A stretch of 64,000 nucleotides of DNA from Gorsachius magnificus. Taxonomy: Eukaryota > Chordata > Aves > Pelecaniformes > Ardeidae. The stretch spans positions 7,796,610-7,860,609 of the forward strand of contig CM067095.1 in NCBI GenBank assembly GCA_034008185.1, given 5' to 3'. The notes under the pieces were generated by a model. The model had not been told where the DNA came from. It saw nothing but the letters and a program-made list of their open reading frames with translations, and searched no databases. The translations under genes were made by a program, and so were the position numbers. Numbering within the stretch: position 1 is the stretch's first letter; each line of letters begins with the position of its first letter. Shown here piece by piece: positions 1 through 30,660 of this stretch.

Positions 1-208
1 TACTGTCTGTACTTTTTTCTCAAAATCTATGTATTTTCCATAAGCCCATGCGGTATTTAAAGCCACAAAGAAAGGAACCAGCCCTTTTGTTTAAGTGGGT
101 AATGGGACAAGAGATGTTACCAACTTTCTTGCTGATAATAGCTTTTAAGCTTTCAAACATTCAATAAATTATAACAATGTACCTAATAGGTTCCTCCTGA
201 GAATACAG

Positions 209-378
209 GTACATCACGGAGAGCACCATCCCCCACAGTTCATCTCCATTCTGGGTCACCTACGTCACCTATGGGTTCTGGTAGTCCCGGGAGAGGCAGG
301 GATATGTCCTCGAAAAAGAAAAAGGGGCTGCTTTCCAAAGGCAAGAAACTGCTGAAAAAGCTTGGTGCAGTGAAATGA
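209..378 (+). CDS. RIMBP2: RIMBP2 last coding exon (C-terminus of RIM-binding protein 2)
   Basis: The + strand frame ending at the TGA at 376-378 encodes a Ser/Pro-rich stretch (HLHSGSPTSPMGSGSP) followed by a very basic tail, KKKKGLLSKGKKLLKKLG, then AVK and stop. I recognise this as the vertebrate RIMBP2 C-terminus. RIM-binding protein 2 is a presynaptic active-zone scaffold that links RIM proteins to voltage-gated Ca2+ channels through SH3 and FN3 domains; those domains lie in exons to the left of this window. The 3' splice site is uncertain: AG at 207-208 after a short pyrimidine stretch is preferred, and AG at 188-189 is the alternative. The gene converges on PIWIL1, the tail-to-tail order I recall in mammals. 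Confidence 0.85.
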
Positions 379-848
379 TTCATGTACTCCTGGACAACTT
401 GTAAAGCTTCCAGTCTGTGTGTTTCTTTTTAAACGTCAAAACTAGGGCTTTCATGACTATGCAGTACAACTTTACCAAACCTTTGCATTTTTAACTCTGA
501 CATCAATAGAATCATGTGAATTGCTTAATCAAAACAGCAAGAAAAAAGGAAGTGGATGTGTTATTGCAAATACCTTTTTCTTTAAAAAAAAAAAATAATT
601 GTGGGCTTAAGACCAGAAGAACATGGTTTTATTTGAAGTCAACTCAACACCTGCAACTCCATTGGATAAATCTCAGCCTTTAGTCTCCTTTAACCATGAG
701 TGGGGGGAAGAAAACGCCATTCATTCCTGGCTCAGCACGAGCACCCCACTGCACCCAATCTTTATCATTAAAAAAAATGGTCTTGAAACTCCTAGTTTAA
801 TCCGCCTTGATGTTTTGCCTTATTAATGCACAATGATTTGTACTGTCT

Positions 849-854
849 AATAAA
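849..854 (+). promoter_or_regulatory. Proximal poly(A) signal of RIMBP2
   Basis: A canonical AATAAA lies 471 nt after the RIMBP2 stop codon, followed by T/G-rich sequence. It could give a short 3' UTR isoform. Use is inferred, not shown. Confidence 0.4.
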
Positions 855-1734
855 TATACAGCGTATACTTTGTATGTACTGTGCATTCAACTGTCTTCAC
901 CCTCCCTAAGCCATGGTAATTTAAGATCAAGTACAATGTTACTGACTCCATTCAATGTCTGATGTAACTCCTGGGAGTTTGGAAGTGCTGTGCAAAATGC
1001 TTTCTTTTTGGATTTTGCTTTTTTTTTTTTCTCCCCTCCCCCCAAACCAACCCCCTTGTATTGGTTTCTTTTGTCAACATTTTCACTAAACTGAAATCAG
1101 ATACAGTGTTAAGTTACTCAGAGACTCACCCAGTTTTGACCGTACAACCTCCGGTTTTGGAGTTCCTGGTTCACTGTTCTAAATTACCAGGAAAAAAACC
1201 CCAAACCAAAAACTCCACAACAAAAACCTTTACTCCCCAACTTTTTTTCCTGTGGAGGTACAGTCCTAAGTTAAAAGGCATTTTTGTATTGCTGATGTCA
1301 GATTCAAGATGATGTGCACATCTAAAGCAAAAAGTGAACAAACTGTATTACATCCACAAGCCGTAGCCAGTAAGAAGGCTGCAAGAGGTGATAATCAAAT
1401 ACTAATTGCAATATTGGCATCTCAAGACAAACAATCTTACACACTGATGGCAGTCATTGGCTGTTACTATTTTGTAATTCTTGTCCATTTGTAAATTGTT
1501 TTTACTGTTTATACATACTTTTCAGACTGCCTTTCTTTTTGTAATTTATGGAAGGTTTATAAATGAATGATCAAAGCTTCCCCATTGTGTCTTCAGATAA
1601 TAATGTAAATTACTGTAAGATACTGTGTGCTAGATTATAACATTTAATTAAAGAAAATAACTGGCCTAAATTTGTGGTAAAGTACTGTGTGGGTGTGTGC
1701 ATGTGTACAACTGTTGTGTATTATATTTTATATA

Positions 1735-1740
1735 AATAAA
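1735..1740 (+). promoter_or_regulatory. Distal poly(A) signal of RIMBP2
   Basis: Overlapping AATAAATAAATAA occurs at the end of the AT-rich 3' UTR, after which base composition changes to a GC-richer stretch. It is the likely main cleavage signal of RIMBP2. Confidence 0.55.
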
Positions 1741-1760
1741 TAATTTGATATTTTCTAGAG

Positions 1761-2414
1761 TGCAGTATGTTTCATGAATCTACTGTATCACTGCTCGGTT
1801 GCTGCGTTAGCCTTCCCTCCCCTTCTCAGGGACCCGTGCCCGGGGAGCAGTTGCTCAGCACGCAGTAATGCCACAAGCTATCCCGCCAACCACGGCAGCC
1901 AGGGGGAGAAGCGTGGTCCGCAGGGACCTCGTCCTACCTTTCCGTAGCTGGGCTAAGGAAGCAGCCGCGCTCACTCCTTTTCTATTGACCTCAAAGGACA
2001 GAAACCAGGTCAGACCAAAGAGCCATGACGGGTGTGCTAGGTGATGTGTGACTAGGAGGAAATACAAAATCCTAAGTAGTGAACAGGAAAGCTACCACTG
2101 TATGACATCAGAAAGACCAAAATATTTGCCAAAAACCCCTCTGCCTCTCTTCTTTACAAGTTTCATGTGGAAGAAGGTGGTACAACTCTCTCAGCCTAGA
2201 AAAGAAAAAAACCTGAACTGAGTACAAGTTATAAGGTGCTCTCATTTTTCAGAGCTGCTGCCCGCTGCTGAAATGCAGTCAAATAAAGGCTCATCTAAAC
2301 ACGAGACTCCAGGAGCTTTCCAGAAGGGTTAGCAAGTTACTTGAGTGCATGTCACACAGCACGCCCAAAGCCCAGTCTTAATGTATGTTCACAAACACAT
2401 CTTACACGACCAAA
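1761..2414. other. Short intergenic gap between convergent RIMBP2 and PIWIL1 ends
   Basis: About 0.65 kb separates the two inferred cleavage sites. It includes a GC-richer patch near 1800-1990. No gene, repeat family or RNA was recognised. The 70-codon open frame on the - strand at 1855-2067 has no recognisable protein features. Confidence 0.5.
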
Positions 2415-3549
2415 CAAGCACGGCTTACAGCAACAACTTTATTTAAATAATCTCGCAAAGAAAAAGAAAAAGATTTGCAACAGGGTAGTTTAAGAAAACC
2501 AGCACCCATCCAAATACTTCCATGTGCACTAGTTTGTGCCTGGCAATGCAAAAATCTGAAATCAACTTCATCAACACAATTGCTGTTTGCTTTACTAATT
2601 AAGCTACTCCTGCTGGACAGTTACTAATTAAAGTCTCAGAAGTATAATATAAACCAAGGCACTGCACAACCAAAAAACCACCCCATGAATCGTACAACCA
2701 TCCACTTTTTTGCACATCAGTGTGCTGATACTCTTAGAAATTATTTTTCTCATTTAACAAGCATGCAGTTAAACAATGTCAACCAAGAAATCTAGTTCAT
2801 TCCAGTTATGGATTTGCAGTTGTCTAAAACAACGATTTCCTCCTATGTAGTAAATATGAAGTCACAAGACTAAGAAAAAGCCCGTCAATAGGAAAGCCCG
2901 TTGTCAGGCAGTCACACAGCCCCCAACAGCATCCAAGCTGAGACAAAGCCATCACTTTTTGCGGAGAGAACACTGTATCAAAAACTCTCCCACAGGCTTT
3001 GCAGCACTGTGCAATCTTAAACCAAAGCCTTGGTAATCAAGAATGGCTGGTAGCCTCTTCCTAAGAAACAAAATAGGAGACAAAATTCTGCCCTCATTTT
3101 AACAGCCAAGAAAAACAAGGAAGCAACAATTATACTTTTAATTTTGAAAATGCAATGTGCTAACCGGAGAAGCCTGGGGCTTGGTCCGCATAACTATGTA
3201 ACTTGATGCTAAAAATAATTCTGGGTAAGCCTTCCCCAAACATAAATAAAAATAAGAACAACCGATAATCTTTTGTGAAGAATTCCAGTGAGTATTAAAA
3301 AATAATGAAATATTATAGAGTTTTTACAGCAAGCAGAGACCTATTCAAAATGCAGATCTGCTATCTCAAGCTTTTTCCTGCTCTAATGAAAATAAAGTTC
3401 CAGAACTTCACATACTCATTATCCCATGCACATTTCTTAAGGAAAAAAAAACAAAAACCAAAACACCAACAAAAAGCCACACAACCCCCCAGACAATTCT
3501 ACATTCCCTAGAAAGGAACTATGCTATTTTTTTAGCTGGTAACTCAACT
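2415..3549 (-). other. PIWIL1: PIWIL1 3' UTR
   Basis: This is non-coding sequence downstream of the PIWIL1 stop codon on the - strand. It ends just past a - strand AATAAA (TTTATT on +, 2438-2443) that is followed in the transcript direction by T/G-rich sequence, the usual downstream element. The boundary at 2415 is an estimate. Confidence 0.6.
2438..2443 (-). promoter_or_regulatory. Poly(A) signal of PIWIL1
   Basis: AATAAA on the - strand, about 1.1 kb after the PIWIL1 stop codon, followed by a G/T-rich stretch. It is the best-placed signal in the 3' region. Confidence 0.55.
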
Positions 3550-22625
<19,076 letters not shown>

Positions 22626-23149
22626 CTTCTCTTCTAAGACAAACCACCTTCAGCATTATTGTTCAATCTTCTCCTTCCCCATCCATATTCCAATAAATAC
22701 TATGAGCAACACTATTGCATTTACCCTTGTTTAATTTCAATTGGTTCAGTAAAATATACCCTCCTCTGCAGAGTCCCCTTGGATCGCCACACAAACACAG
22801 CCACAACAGGTAGTGTGGGGAAGTTACAGATTCTTATAGCCAAGTTTGAATCACTGACACAGCCCACCACGCATTCTGAAGCTCTGAAGAAAGTCAACTA
22901 GATTGGAGAGCACGGCAGGATCTGCAACCTCAGCCAAGTATAACTCAGGGCCTACTGATGTTACTTTTGAGGTACACTTGAGACTGAATTCAGACTAATT
23001 TGTTACATTATTCTAGGAGCAGCACACACTTCACCCAAAGCTCAAGCCAACCCTGGCTGCCTGGTCAGCTCCCTGATGATGCAAACTGGGCCCAGAGACC
23101 TGTCCCTCCTCTCCACCCGCAGCCACCCCTCCCTTCCACGGGGGCTCAG
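22626..23149. other. PIWIL1 5' flank / putative first intron
   Basis: This is the sequence between the first coding exon and the CpG island. If PIWIL1 has an untranslated first exon in the island, this stretch is intron. A candidate donor (GTAACG on -) lies near 23250. No other gene was seen. Confidence 0.4.
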
Positions 23150-23659
23150 CCCTAACTTCTCCACCAGCCTCGAGCAGTTCACAAGGCCAAAATGCGCGCC
23201 CAGAGGCGCCCCTCCTCCACCGCCAGGCCTGCCGGGCCCTCAGCGTTACCTCAGCCTACTCCCGGGCCGCGACGGCACTCTCTTCCCACCCCAGCGACAC
23301 ACAACAGGCCGTCCTCTTCACGACGCCACACGTCTTTGTTCCCGCTAGGCTCAGCAGCCGCCCTCGCAGCCGAAGGTGCCCGCAGGCCGGTCCCCCGGGC
23401 AGAAGAGCGGCCGCACCCCCCGCTCCGCGGCGACCCACCGCGCCCCCCTCCCCGCCCCTCAGGGCCACCCGCCGCGCGCAGGCGCACCGCCGGGCTGCAC
23501 GCCGCGGCGGGGGAACCCCGCCCCCCCGATTGGCTCCTGAGGCCCGAGCGCGGCCGAAGAGGCCCGAAGGCGGCCGAGGCGCGGCGCCGCTTCCCGCCCG
23601 CTCGGCAGCGGCTGGCGCTCCGCCCTTCTCCGGGCGGCAGGCGAGGCTGGCGCTGGGCT

Positions 23660-23714
23660 TGTCACCAGTGCCTGTCACCAGTACCTGCCTGTCACCAGTG
23701 CCTGTCACCAGTGC
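23660..23714. repeat. Minisatellite in the CpG island
   Basis: Four copies of TGTCACCAGT start at 23660, 23673, 23690 and 23703, with 13, 17 and 13 nt spacing, so two 30-nt higher-order units are visible. Confidence 0.85.
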
Positions 23715-23857
23715 TGCCGGCGCGGTGATCTCCGCGTGGTGAGGTGCGGGGGGTGCCCCCGGCCGCCCCCGCCTGCCCCGGGCAGCCCCTGGCAGAGAGG
23801 GGCCCCTCGGGCACCGCCGCTGCCGCCTGCGGATGCCCGTGGCCGGGTGTCCCCCCC

Positions 23858-23863
23858 CCGTTG
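23858..23863 (-). promoter_or_regulatory. MYB-type recognition element near PIWIL1 promoter
   Basis: CAACGG on the - strand fits the YAAC(G/T)G MYB consensus. A-MYB (MYBL1) drives piRNA-pathway genes, including Piwil1, in mouse and rooster testis. A single short motif is weak evidence. Confidence 0.35.
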
Positions 23864-23910
23864 GCAGAACAAGGCTTTTGAGTGATGTTATCACCTTTGT
23901 GAGAGGAGAG

Positions 23911-23919
23911 TTTTCCCGC
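23911..23919 (+). promoter_or_regulatory. E2F consensus site upstream of PIWIL1
   Basis: TTTTCCCGC is a full E2F-family consensus, located at the upstream edge of the CpG island. E2F6 with PRC1.6 silences germline genes in somatic cells in mammals; a similar role here is inference. Confidence 0.4.
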
Positions 23920-26900
23920 TAAAAATTATTTCCTCCTTATCCCACCTCTTGCTTGAAAAATACATTTAAGTTAACCAGAAGGTGGAGCAATAAAACAAGA
24001 AATAAAACTCGTACGTTGTTCAGTGAAGGACTGCGTTTGTCAGCAACATTGACGACGATGCCGCTTAAAACTTCTTGCTCTTTTCCAGAGATGTACAGAA
24101 CACAGACAGAAATTGTTGGCAATGGCCACAATGTGCATAGCAGAGAAACGGTCGGCAGGAATGACTTGACACAATCCAATTAAGCATCGGCAGTTCAAAC
24201 ACATGAGCAGCCATCCTTCCAACGAGATACGTTCTTCAGCAGACCAGCAATCAAATAGAAGAAAAAAAAAAAAAGTGCCTTTCTCTAAGTACCAAGGCTG
24301 ATTCAATTCCTACGATTGTTACAGAGAATCACAACTTGTATTTTAGATACTTCACAACAGAACTGGCAAATCTTCTGGCTTGGAAGTAAGCGGCCTTAAG
24401 TGGAACTGACGCTGTGTGCAAGCTTTTCCATGCTCCTGCGGAAAGACAGGGTGTCTAGACAGCACCAAGGCTTAAATGCAGATTTCTGTTGGTTTTAAGT
24501 GTGCCTTCGCTTAAAGGTTAGATGGCTGTGAGGCATCTGGAGATGCTGATTTCAAGGGACAAGGGATAGCATTATCTAATTAAAACCTTACCTATATAAA
24601 AGACCAGTCTGATCTCAAGAGATTATTTACAATTTTTCAGGTACCTGCAATGACTAGAGGACAAGGTTCTTTTCTCTTGTTCTCTGTTATTCCAGGTAGA
24701 AATGGATGCCAGTGTTAATGCTAATACTTAACATAAATAATATAAATATGTCTTTTTGTTTGATTTAGGTTGTCACTTTGTCCCTAAAGCCAATTTTGTT
24801 GTGCTTCTCATTGATGTCAGCGTAGCAACCCGCTTAGGGAGTCAGGTTCTCTAAAAGAAGTTAAAGTTAAAAAGAAGAGCTTTCGAACTATGAAAGCGTA
24901 GATAGCGCTGCTTAAAGATAGCTGCAGTACTTTTAGCATGTGATTCTTATTATTCACATATGAATCTGGATAAATATTTAACAAACTCAATACATAAACT
25001 TAGACATGTTCAGGGCTTTTAAGATCTCTGATCACTGCTTGCCATGGGCTCTTCACCCACAGTGGGAACTTCCATTACTCTGTAGCCTGCAGAACTCTCC
25101 AGTGGGTCACAGGGCTGAAGCTGCAGAAACACAATATGCAGGTTTTCTTGGCTCAGCAGTATTTAAAGATAAACAGAATATAAAGATGTTGTCAAAGTCA
25201 TTTACATTATGTAAATCATGAGAAAGCAGAATGTGTGTGTTGGAAATAGTTATGTTTGTTTATGCATTTAAAATATCAGCCATACTTAATGTTTATTTCT
25301 TTATGCCAAATTCCTTACATTTCACTGCAGAACTTAATTATCTTTAGATGGGAGTTGTTAAATGTACTTAATCCGTCTGGCTACCTACAGCAATTCCTTA
25401 TAGAGTGAAAATAAACATCAACAATAAGCACCCTCATTTTTATACGTGGGTTGTCAGACAGTTAATTAGTACTTAATGAAAGACAGGTTCCAATTTGGTT
25501 TTCACAGTCTATCAGACTTGCTTTTTCTTTTTAGCAATTCAAGCCCAGTTAAAACTGTGACTCTACAGGTAGGCTTAATGACTTTTTGCAGTCAGAGGGA
25601 ATGTGGAAATGGCAATGCACCAATTGCAACAGGTGCATCATGTCCTTGGTCCTTGCTGGTTTCTCAGAAACACAGAGAAAAACAAGATTTTGAAAATGCT
25701 AACTGTTTGCATTTTATTTTTTCTGTGTTGCCAAAAAAACTACCAAGGGTGGACTTCAACATGTCGAAATATCACATATGAAATAATTTTTTCACAGCTA
25801 CTTGGCTTGCACTTTGCTTTGATGTTTGTTTTACCCATGATGCAATTGTTTTTGCCTTCTGTCTCCTGTTGCTACAATAAGCCATTTCCCATACATGTCA
25901 TCTCCAAAGGGGAAAAGACCGCATGGAAACAGAACAAAGAAAACAGAACAAAAGAAAATCAGGGATTTTTCCAAAGGCCCATCTGATGTACAAGTATAAA
26001 CAGGAAAAAGATGCCTGAGGAGGTAGGAGCCAGGAACTGTATAGCAGACAGCTGTTAACTTGTGTAGTTAGCAGCACTTTGGGATTCTGAATGGTAAATA
26101 AATGATTCCAACACAGACCGTGAAGAAAATGCTCACTGCAGTATCTTGAGTGTAATGTTTAAGTGTATTGCAAACTCCTAGCAAGGTAAATGCCTTCACT
26201 TCTTTCTTGTAACACCAAGTCCAGGTATCAATAGCTCTTTTGGTTCTAGCCCCAGAAAAGGCAATATCTGAAGATACCAGAATAGAAAGTATTGTCTGCT
26301 GTGATGAAGAAAAAACAAGGAACACTTCACAACAGAACTCAGCAATTCATACGTGAGGCTAGATTTTAAAAAGCCCAATGTGTTGCTCCTGAATCTTATT
26401 AAATATTTGTTAAAAAATTTCAGATGGGAATTGCTTAAAAATAAACCTTAAAATTCCAGTTCCTGTGGTAGGTATTAAGTATTCACGAATCTGGACCACA
26501 GTGTTTCTACATTCTTAATTAGGTTTCTTTCCAATCTGAGAGAGGCAAGGTTTTAAAGACTGACTGACTATCCAAAATAATATCTCTTGAGTTAACAGTC
26601 TCGCTTCTTCCCAATGCAAGTTTTTAATGTCACATTTAATTTACTGCAAGTATGCTTGGGATAGAGGAACTGATCTGCACACACAGCAGAGCCTGGTTTG
26701 CTCACCACCTTGGGTAGAGTATGGGGGGCAGGGAAGCTAGTAGTTACATACCAAAACAGAAAGCAAAAGGCATGTTATGGAAAAAAAAATTGTTATTGAG
26801 GAGGTAACACCCAAGTCACAGCATAATAAATACAATGCACGCGTTTTCCCTCAGGAAGAGGGAAGATACGTTTTTCAACTTTGTATTTCCTCTGCTGTTC

Positions 26901-29083
26901 TCTATTTTTTTCACCCCCAATTTCTGTTTTTCCTTTAGAACCTTACTTCTTTTGTCTGAGCCCTTATTCTTTGTAGCTCTTCTCTTAAAACATCACTCTG
27001 TTCTTGGAATCTGTGTAGGACTCTCTCCTGTTCCCCTTGACAACAATGTGTTTTGCTTCAACAGAAGCAAACTGTTTTTCTGTTTCACGTGTTCCCTGTT
27101 TACCAGGGTATCTAATCACTGCAGTTATCACCACTGCTCGTTCCAAGCCCTGTTATGTCAGCCTGTGCCCTGAGCCCTCTTTTCCTGAAGAGAAAATGGC
27201 CTCTTATTTACAAGCCATCATATCCCTGCCAAAATTTCCTTTGCTGTATCAACTTAACTCTATTTTCTGCTAATTTCTGCCCATTACAAATTCACATCAG
27301 TCCTAGCTGACATTTAATTTGTATCCAAATCCTGAGCAAAGTGAGCAAGAAGTGATTTGACATAAGTTCTCAATAAATAGCCACATTAAATGGAGAGGTC
27401 ACATTAAATCGACAGGAACAAGGCCTCCAGAAGTTAATACTATAATTAGATTTGTAAAGCAAATTGTATAAATAAGTACAAAATTCTGTAAGGTGTAATT
27501 CTGTAATATTATCTATATTTTTAAAGTAGTAAGAGGAGATGGCAACTTAGTGTATGGAGTATGTTGGAATAGAACTGAAACAGTCTTTTGGTTCAGGTAT
27601 TATATAGTGAAATATTGTATTATTCCAAAAAGCAATGGAATGTATTTCAGGAGAGAGACTAGCAAGAGTTCTCAAGTTTAGATAGATTGATTTCAGCTCA
27701 TTTAGCAACCCGGTTTGATCAAATTGTCTTTTTATTGCTCTGAACGTTCCTGAATTATGCAGAGAATTTGGGTTATGTGATTTAGTGTTGGATTAAAAAA
27801 TGTCACAGCTTAACTTTCTTTAAAATAGTGTAACACTTTCTTCATAGTCAACGAAGTTCATTATTTTTTTGTTCAAAGCCCAGCTGCAGGCCTGGAGCAT
27901 TTCTCATAAATATCAGGAAGTACCCGAAGCCACAGTCAGGATTAAAGAGTTGATCTGAACCTTAGATCTCAGCTTTAAAGCTGTAATGTACAGTGAATTT
28001 GGTTTCATGGTAAAGGAAATGGTAATTGCTGAAGTATGTTTTCTTAAGTTGCAAAATCATTTTTGAAATGTTTTCATTGAAACCTCTGTCAGCGCTGTGC
28101 ACGAGGAGTGGACTTGCAGCCCGGCATTTGCGCATGACCACAGCACTGAACTGTGCATTGGTGTCACTGACAGAGGCGGAGGCTCGTGTGACTGCTCCTT
28201 TGCACACAATATCGGACCCACAGCCACAATCTGGAGGACTATCTAAGCAAGTGAGTTAACAATTTCAATACACTATTCCAAGAATTTCTCCTGAAAGATG
28301 GGTCAAGTTCTTGGTTATCTGGCAAATACACTCTCATGAGAACCAAGACGACAAATCTACAAGTGATATCCTTAGTTACAAAATGCAGAGTAAGTAAGCA
28401 TAGTAGTAAGGTATTAGAAAAAGGACTTTTCTCCTGGCTCCCTACAAATACACAGTCTCGTCTGCAGGGCTGAAAGGAGGGGAAGAGCACAACTAAGTAT
28501 CAAACACGTTTCTACATGTCTTCTACACCTGGGTAGCTGCATCAGCCTAACCACACACCCTGTATTCTGTTTCCATAGCAGCTTATTTAATCTGAACATT
28601 TTATTGCATGAAGGTGACTGTCTTTATTGTATTTACAAGGAAAATAAAATACAAACATTTGGTGCTCCCTGACCTTTTCCAAAGGATGGTGCATGTAAAC
28701 ATGTACTTCTTTCCACATGTGTCAGTATTTACTCATAGTCTACTGCTTCATTCATGTTAGTGATCCAGATAAAATATAATTCTTAAGACTGACTGCTGTG
28801 GTCTTGAAAACGTGGCTTTCTTGGGTACTTCATATAGCAGGCATAGAAGGTATACTTCTTATAGCACAAATAGAAAGCATCAGCAAAAGTATTATTATTT
28901 GCAGTCTACATAAGCAAAGATGCATGTCTGTTTTCACAGTTTCACTGAATCTATCACAAGCTGCCTATAAAGGCAACAGGTTTTAGTTAGGGTGCTTGTG
29001 GATTCAGTGTTGCAATGATACCAAAACATGGATGGACATTTAAGCCTCTATTGACTCACCCTGAATTCTGTGGGATTCCATAT
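23920..29083. other. Intergenic sequence upstream of PIWIL1, no gene found
   Basis: About 5.2 kb of AT-rich sequence. Open frames are short (the longest are about 110-130 codons) and lack splice context, conserved motifs or composition typical of coding DNA. No RNA gene or clear repeat was recognised. Confidence 0.5.
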
Positions 29084-30660
29084 AGAATCATAGAATCATA
29101 GAATCATAGAATGTTTTGGGTTGGAAGGGACCCCTAGAGGTCATCTAGTCCAACCCCCCTGCAGGGAGCAGGGACACCGCTAACTAGATCAGGTTGCTCA
29201 GAGCCCCATCCAACCTGACCTTGAATGTTTCCAGGGATGGGGCCTCCACCACCTCTCTGGGCAACCCGTTCCAGTGTTTCACTACCCTCATTGTAAAGAA
29301 TTTCATCCTTATATCCAGTCTAAACCTACCCTGTTTTAGTTTAAAACCATTACCCCTTGTCCTGTCACAGCTGGCCCTCCTAAAAAGATTTTCCCTGTCT
29401 TTACTATAGGCCCCCTTTAGATACTGAAAGGCCGTAATCAGGTCTCCCCGCAGCCTTCTCTTCTCCAGGCTGAACAAGCTCAACTCTCTCAGCCTGTCCT
29501 CATAGGAGAGGTGCTCCAGCCCTCGGATCATTTTTGTAGCCCTCCTCTGGACCCGCTCCAACAGTTCCATGTCCTTCTTGTGCTGAGGGCTCCAGAGCTG
29601 GATGCAGTACTCCAGGTGAGGTCTCACCAGAGCAGAGTAGAGGGGCACAATCACCTCCCTCGACCTGCTGGCCACGCTTCTCCTGATGCAGCCCAGAATA
29701 CGGTTGGCCTTCTGGGCTGCCATCGCACATTGCCGGCTCATGTCCAGCTTTTCATCCACCAGCACGCCCAAGTCCCTCTCGGCAGGGCTGCTCTCGATCC
29801 TTTCTTCCCCCAGCCTGTACTGATACCGGGGGTTACACCAACCCAGGTGCAGGACCTTGCACTTGGCCTTGTTGAACCTCATGAGGTTCACACAGGCCCA
29901 CCTCTCCAGCCTGTCCAGGTCTCTCTGGATGACATCCCGTCCTTCTGGTGTGTCAACCGCACCACTCAGTTTGGTGTCATCCGCAAACTTGCTGAGGGTG
30001 CATTCGATCTCGCTGTCTAAGTCATTGATGAATATATTAAACAGCACTGGTCCCAGTATGGACCCCTGAGGGACACCACTCATCACCAGTCTCCATCCGG
30101 ACATCGAGCCATTGACCACTACCCTCTGGATGCGGCCATCCAGCCAGTTCCTTATCCACCGAACAGTCCACCCATCAAATCCATAGCTCTCCAATTTAGA
30201 GAGAAGGATGTTGTGGGGGACTGTGTCAAAGGCTTTGCAGAAGTCCAGATAGATGACATCCATTGGTTTTCCCTTGTCCACTGATGCTGTCACACCATCA
30301 TAGAAAACCACTAGGTTCGTCAGGCAGGACTTGCCCTTGGTGAAGCCATGCTGGCTATCTCGGATTATCTCCCTGGCCTCCATGTGCCTTAGCATAGCTT
30401 CTAGGAGGATCTGTTCCATGATCTTCCCAGGCACAGAGGTGAGGCTGACAGGTCGGTAGTTCCCAGGGTCTTCCTTTCTACCCTTTTTGAAAATGGGCAC
30501 AATGTTTCCCTTCTTCCAGTCACCAGGGACTTCACCTGACTGCCATGACTTTTCAAATATCATGGAGAGTGGCTTGGTGACTACATCGGCCAATTCCCTC
30601 AGGACTCTGGGATGCATCTCATCAGGTCCCATGGACTTATGTGCGTTCAGGTTCCTCAGG
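29084..30660 (-). mobile_element. CR1 LINE copy 1, 5'-truncated
   Basis: The left end is the CR1 3' terminus: a repeated AATCATAG microsatellite, then the GGTTGGAAGGGACCCC hairpin region. It is about 1.58 kb and is cut off at the 5' side (30660), where identity with copy 2 stops. It contains only the RT half of ORF2. No clear target-site duplication was seen, as usual for CR1. Confidence 0.95.
29184..30632 (-). CDS. CR1 reverse transcriptase fragment (482 codons, uninterrupted)
   Basis: This is the C-terminal part of CR1 ORF2, a non-LTR retrotransposon polyprotein. RT motifs are visible in order: [53 protein letters not shown], the catalytic FADD box and a LIRGLEH-like thumb region. The endonuclease half is missing through 5' truncation, so autonomous movement is not expected. 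By eye it differs from copy 2 at about 17 of 482 residues with no length change, so the insertion is fairly young. The first ATG is internal to the family protein and not a native start. Confidence 0.9.
   Translation of the reverse strand: MGPDEMHPRVLRELADVVTKPLSMIFEKSWQSGEVPGDWKKGNIVPIFKKGRKEDPGNYRPVSLTSVPGKIMEQILLEAMLRHMEAREIIRDSQHGFTKGKSCLTNLVVFYDGVTASVDKGKPMDVIYLDFCKAFDTVPHNILLSKLESYGFDGWTVRWIRNWLDGRIQRVVVNGSMSGWRLVMSGVPQGSILGPVLFNIFINDLDSEIECTLSKFADDTKLSGAVDTPEGRDVIQRDLDRLERWACVNLMRFNKAKCKVLHLGWCNPRYQYRLGEERIESSPAERDLGVLVDEKLDMSRQCAMAAQKANRILGCIRRSVASRSREVIVPLYSALVRPHLEYCIQLWSPQHKKDMELLERVQRRATKMIRGLEHLSYEDRLRELSLFSLEKRRLRGDLITAFQYLKGAYSKDRENLFRRASCDRTRGNGFKLKQGRFRLDIRMKFFTMRVVKHWNGLPREVVEAPSLETFKVRLDGALSNLI

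Larger units (their letters stand above)
379..1760 (+). other. RIMBP2: RIMBP2 3' UTR
   Basis: This AT-rich, non-coding sequence follows the RIMBP2 stop codon. Two AATAAA signals are present, at 849-854 (possible short isoform) and 1735-1740 (overlapping a second copy). A TG-rich stretch lies upstream of the distal signal. The short open frames here lack coding character. The end is set about 20 nt past the distal signal and is an estimate. Confidence 0.65.
23150..23870 (-). promoter_or_regulatory. PIWIL1: CpG island, probable PIWIL1 promoter and 5' untranslated exon
   Basis: Very GC-rich sequence with dense CpG stands out sharply from the AT-rich surroundings and sits 0.5 kb upstream of the PIWIL1 ATG. 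It contains a CCAAT box on the - strand (23529-23533), an E2F-type TTCCCGCC (23591-23598), GC boxes and a MYB-type CAACGG on - (23858-23863). The open frames of up to 212 codons here arise from GC-rich composition and have no protein character. The transcription start cannot be fixed from sequence; bidirectional activity is possible. Confidence 0.75.

Noticed and set aside
23192..23894. Open frames of 178 codons (+) and 212 codons (-) across the CpG island
   Set aside because: They consist of Arg/Pro/Ala/Gly-rich sequence expected when GC-rich DNA lacks stop codons; several frames are open at once and there is no domain or conserved motif.
25603..25986. 127-codon + strand open frame upstream of PIWIL1
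   Set aside because: Low-complexity, no domain, no splice context; length is within chance expectation for this much non-coding DNA.
26835..27173. 112-codon + strand open frame rich in Phe/Leu
   Set aside because: The hydrophobicity reflects T-rich sequence; no credible membrane protein architecture or gene context.
29511..30020. 169-codon + strand open frame
   Set aside because: Antisense shadow of the CR1 reverse transcriptase frame on the - strand.
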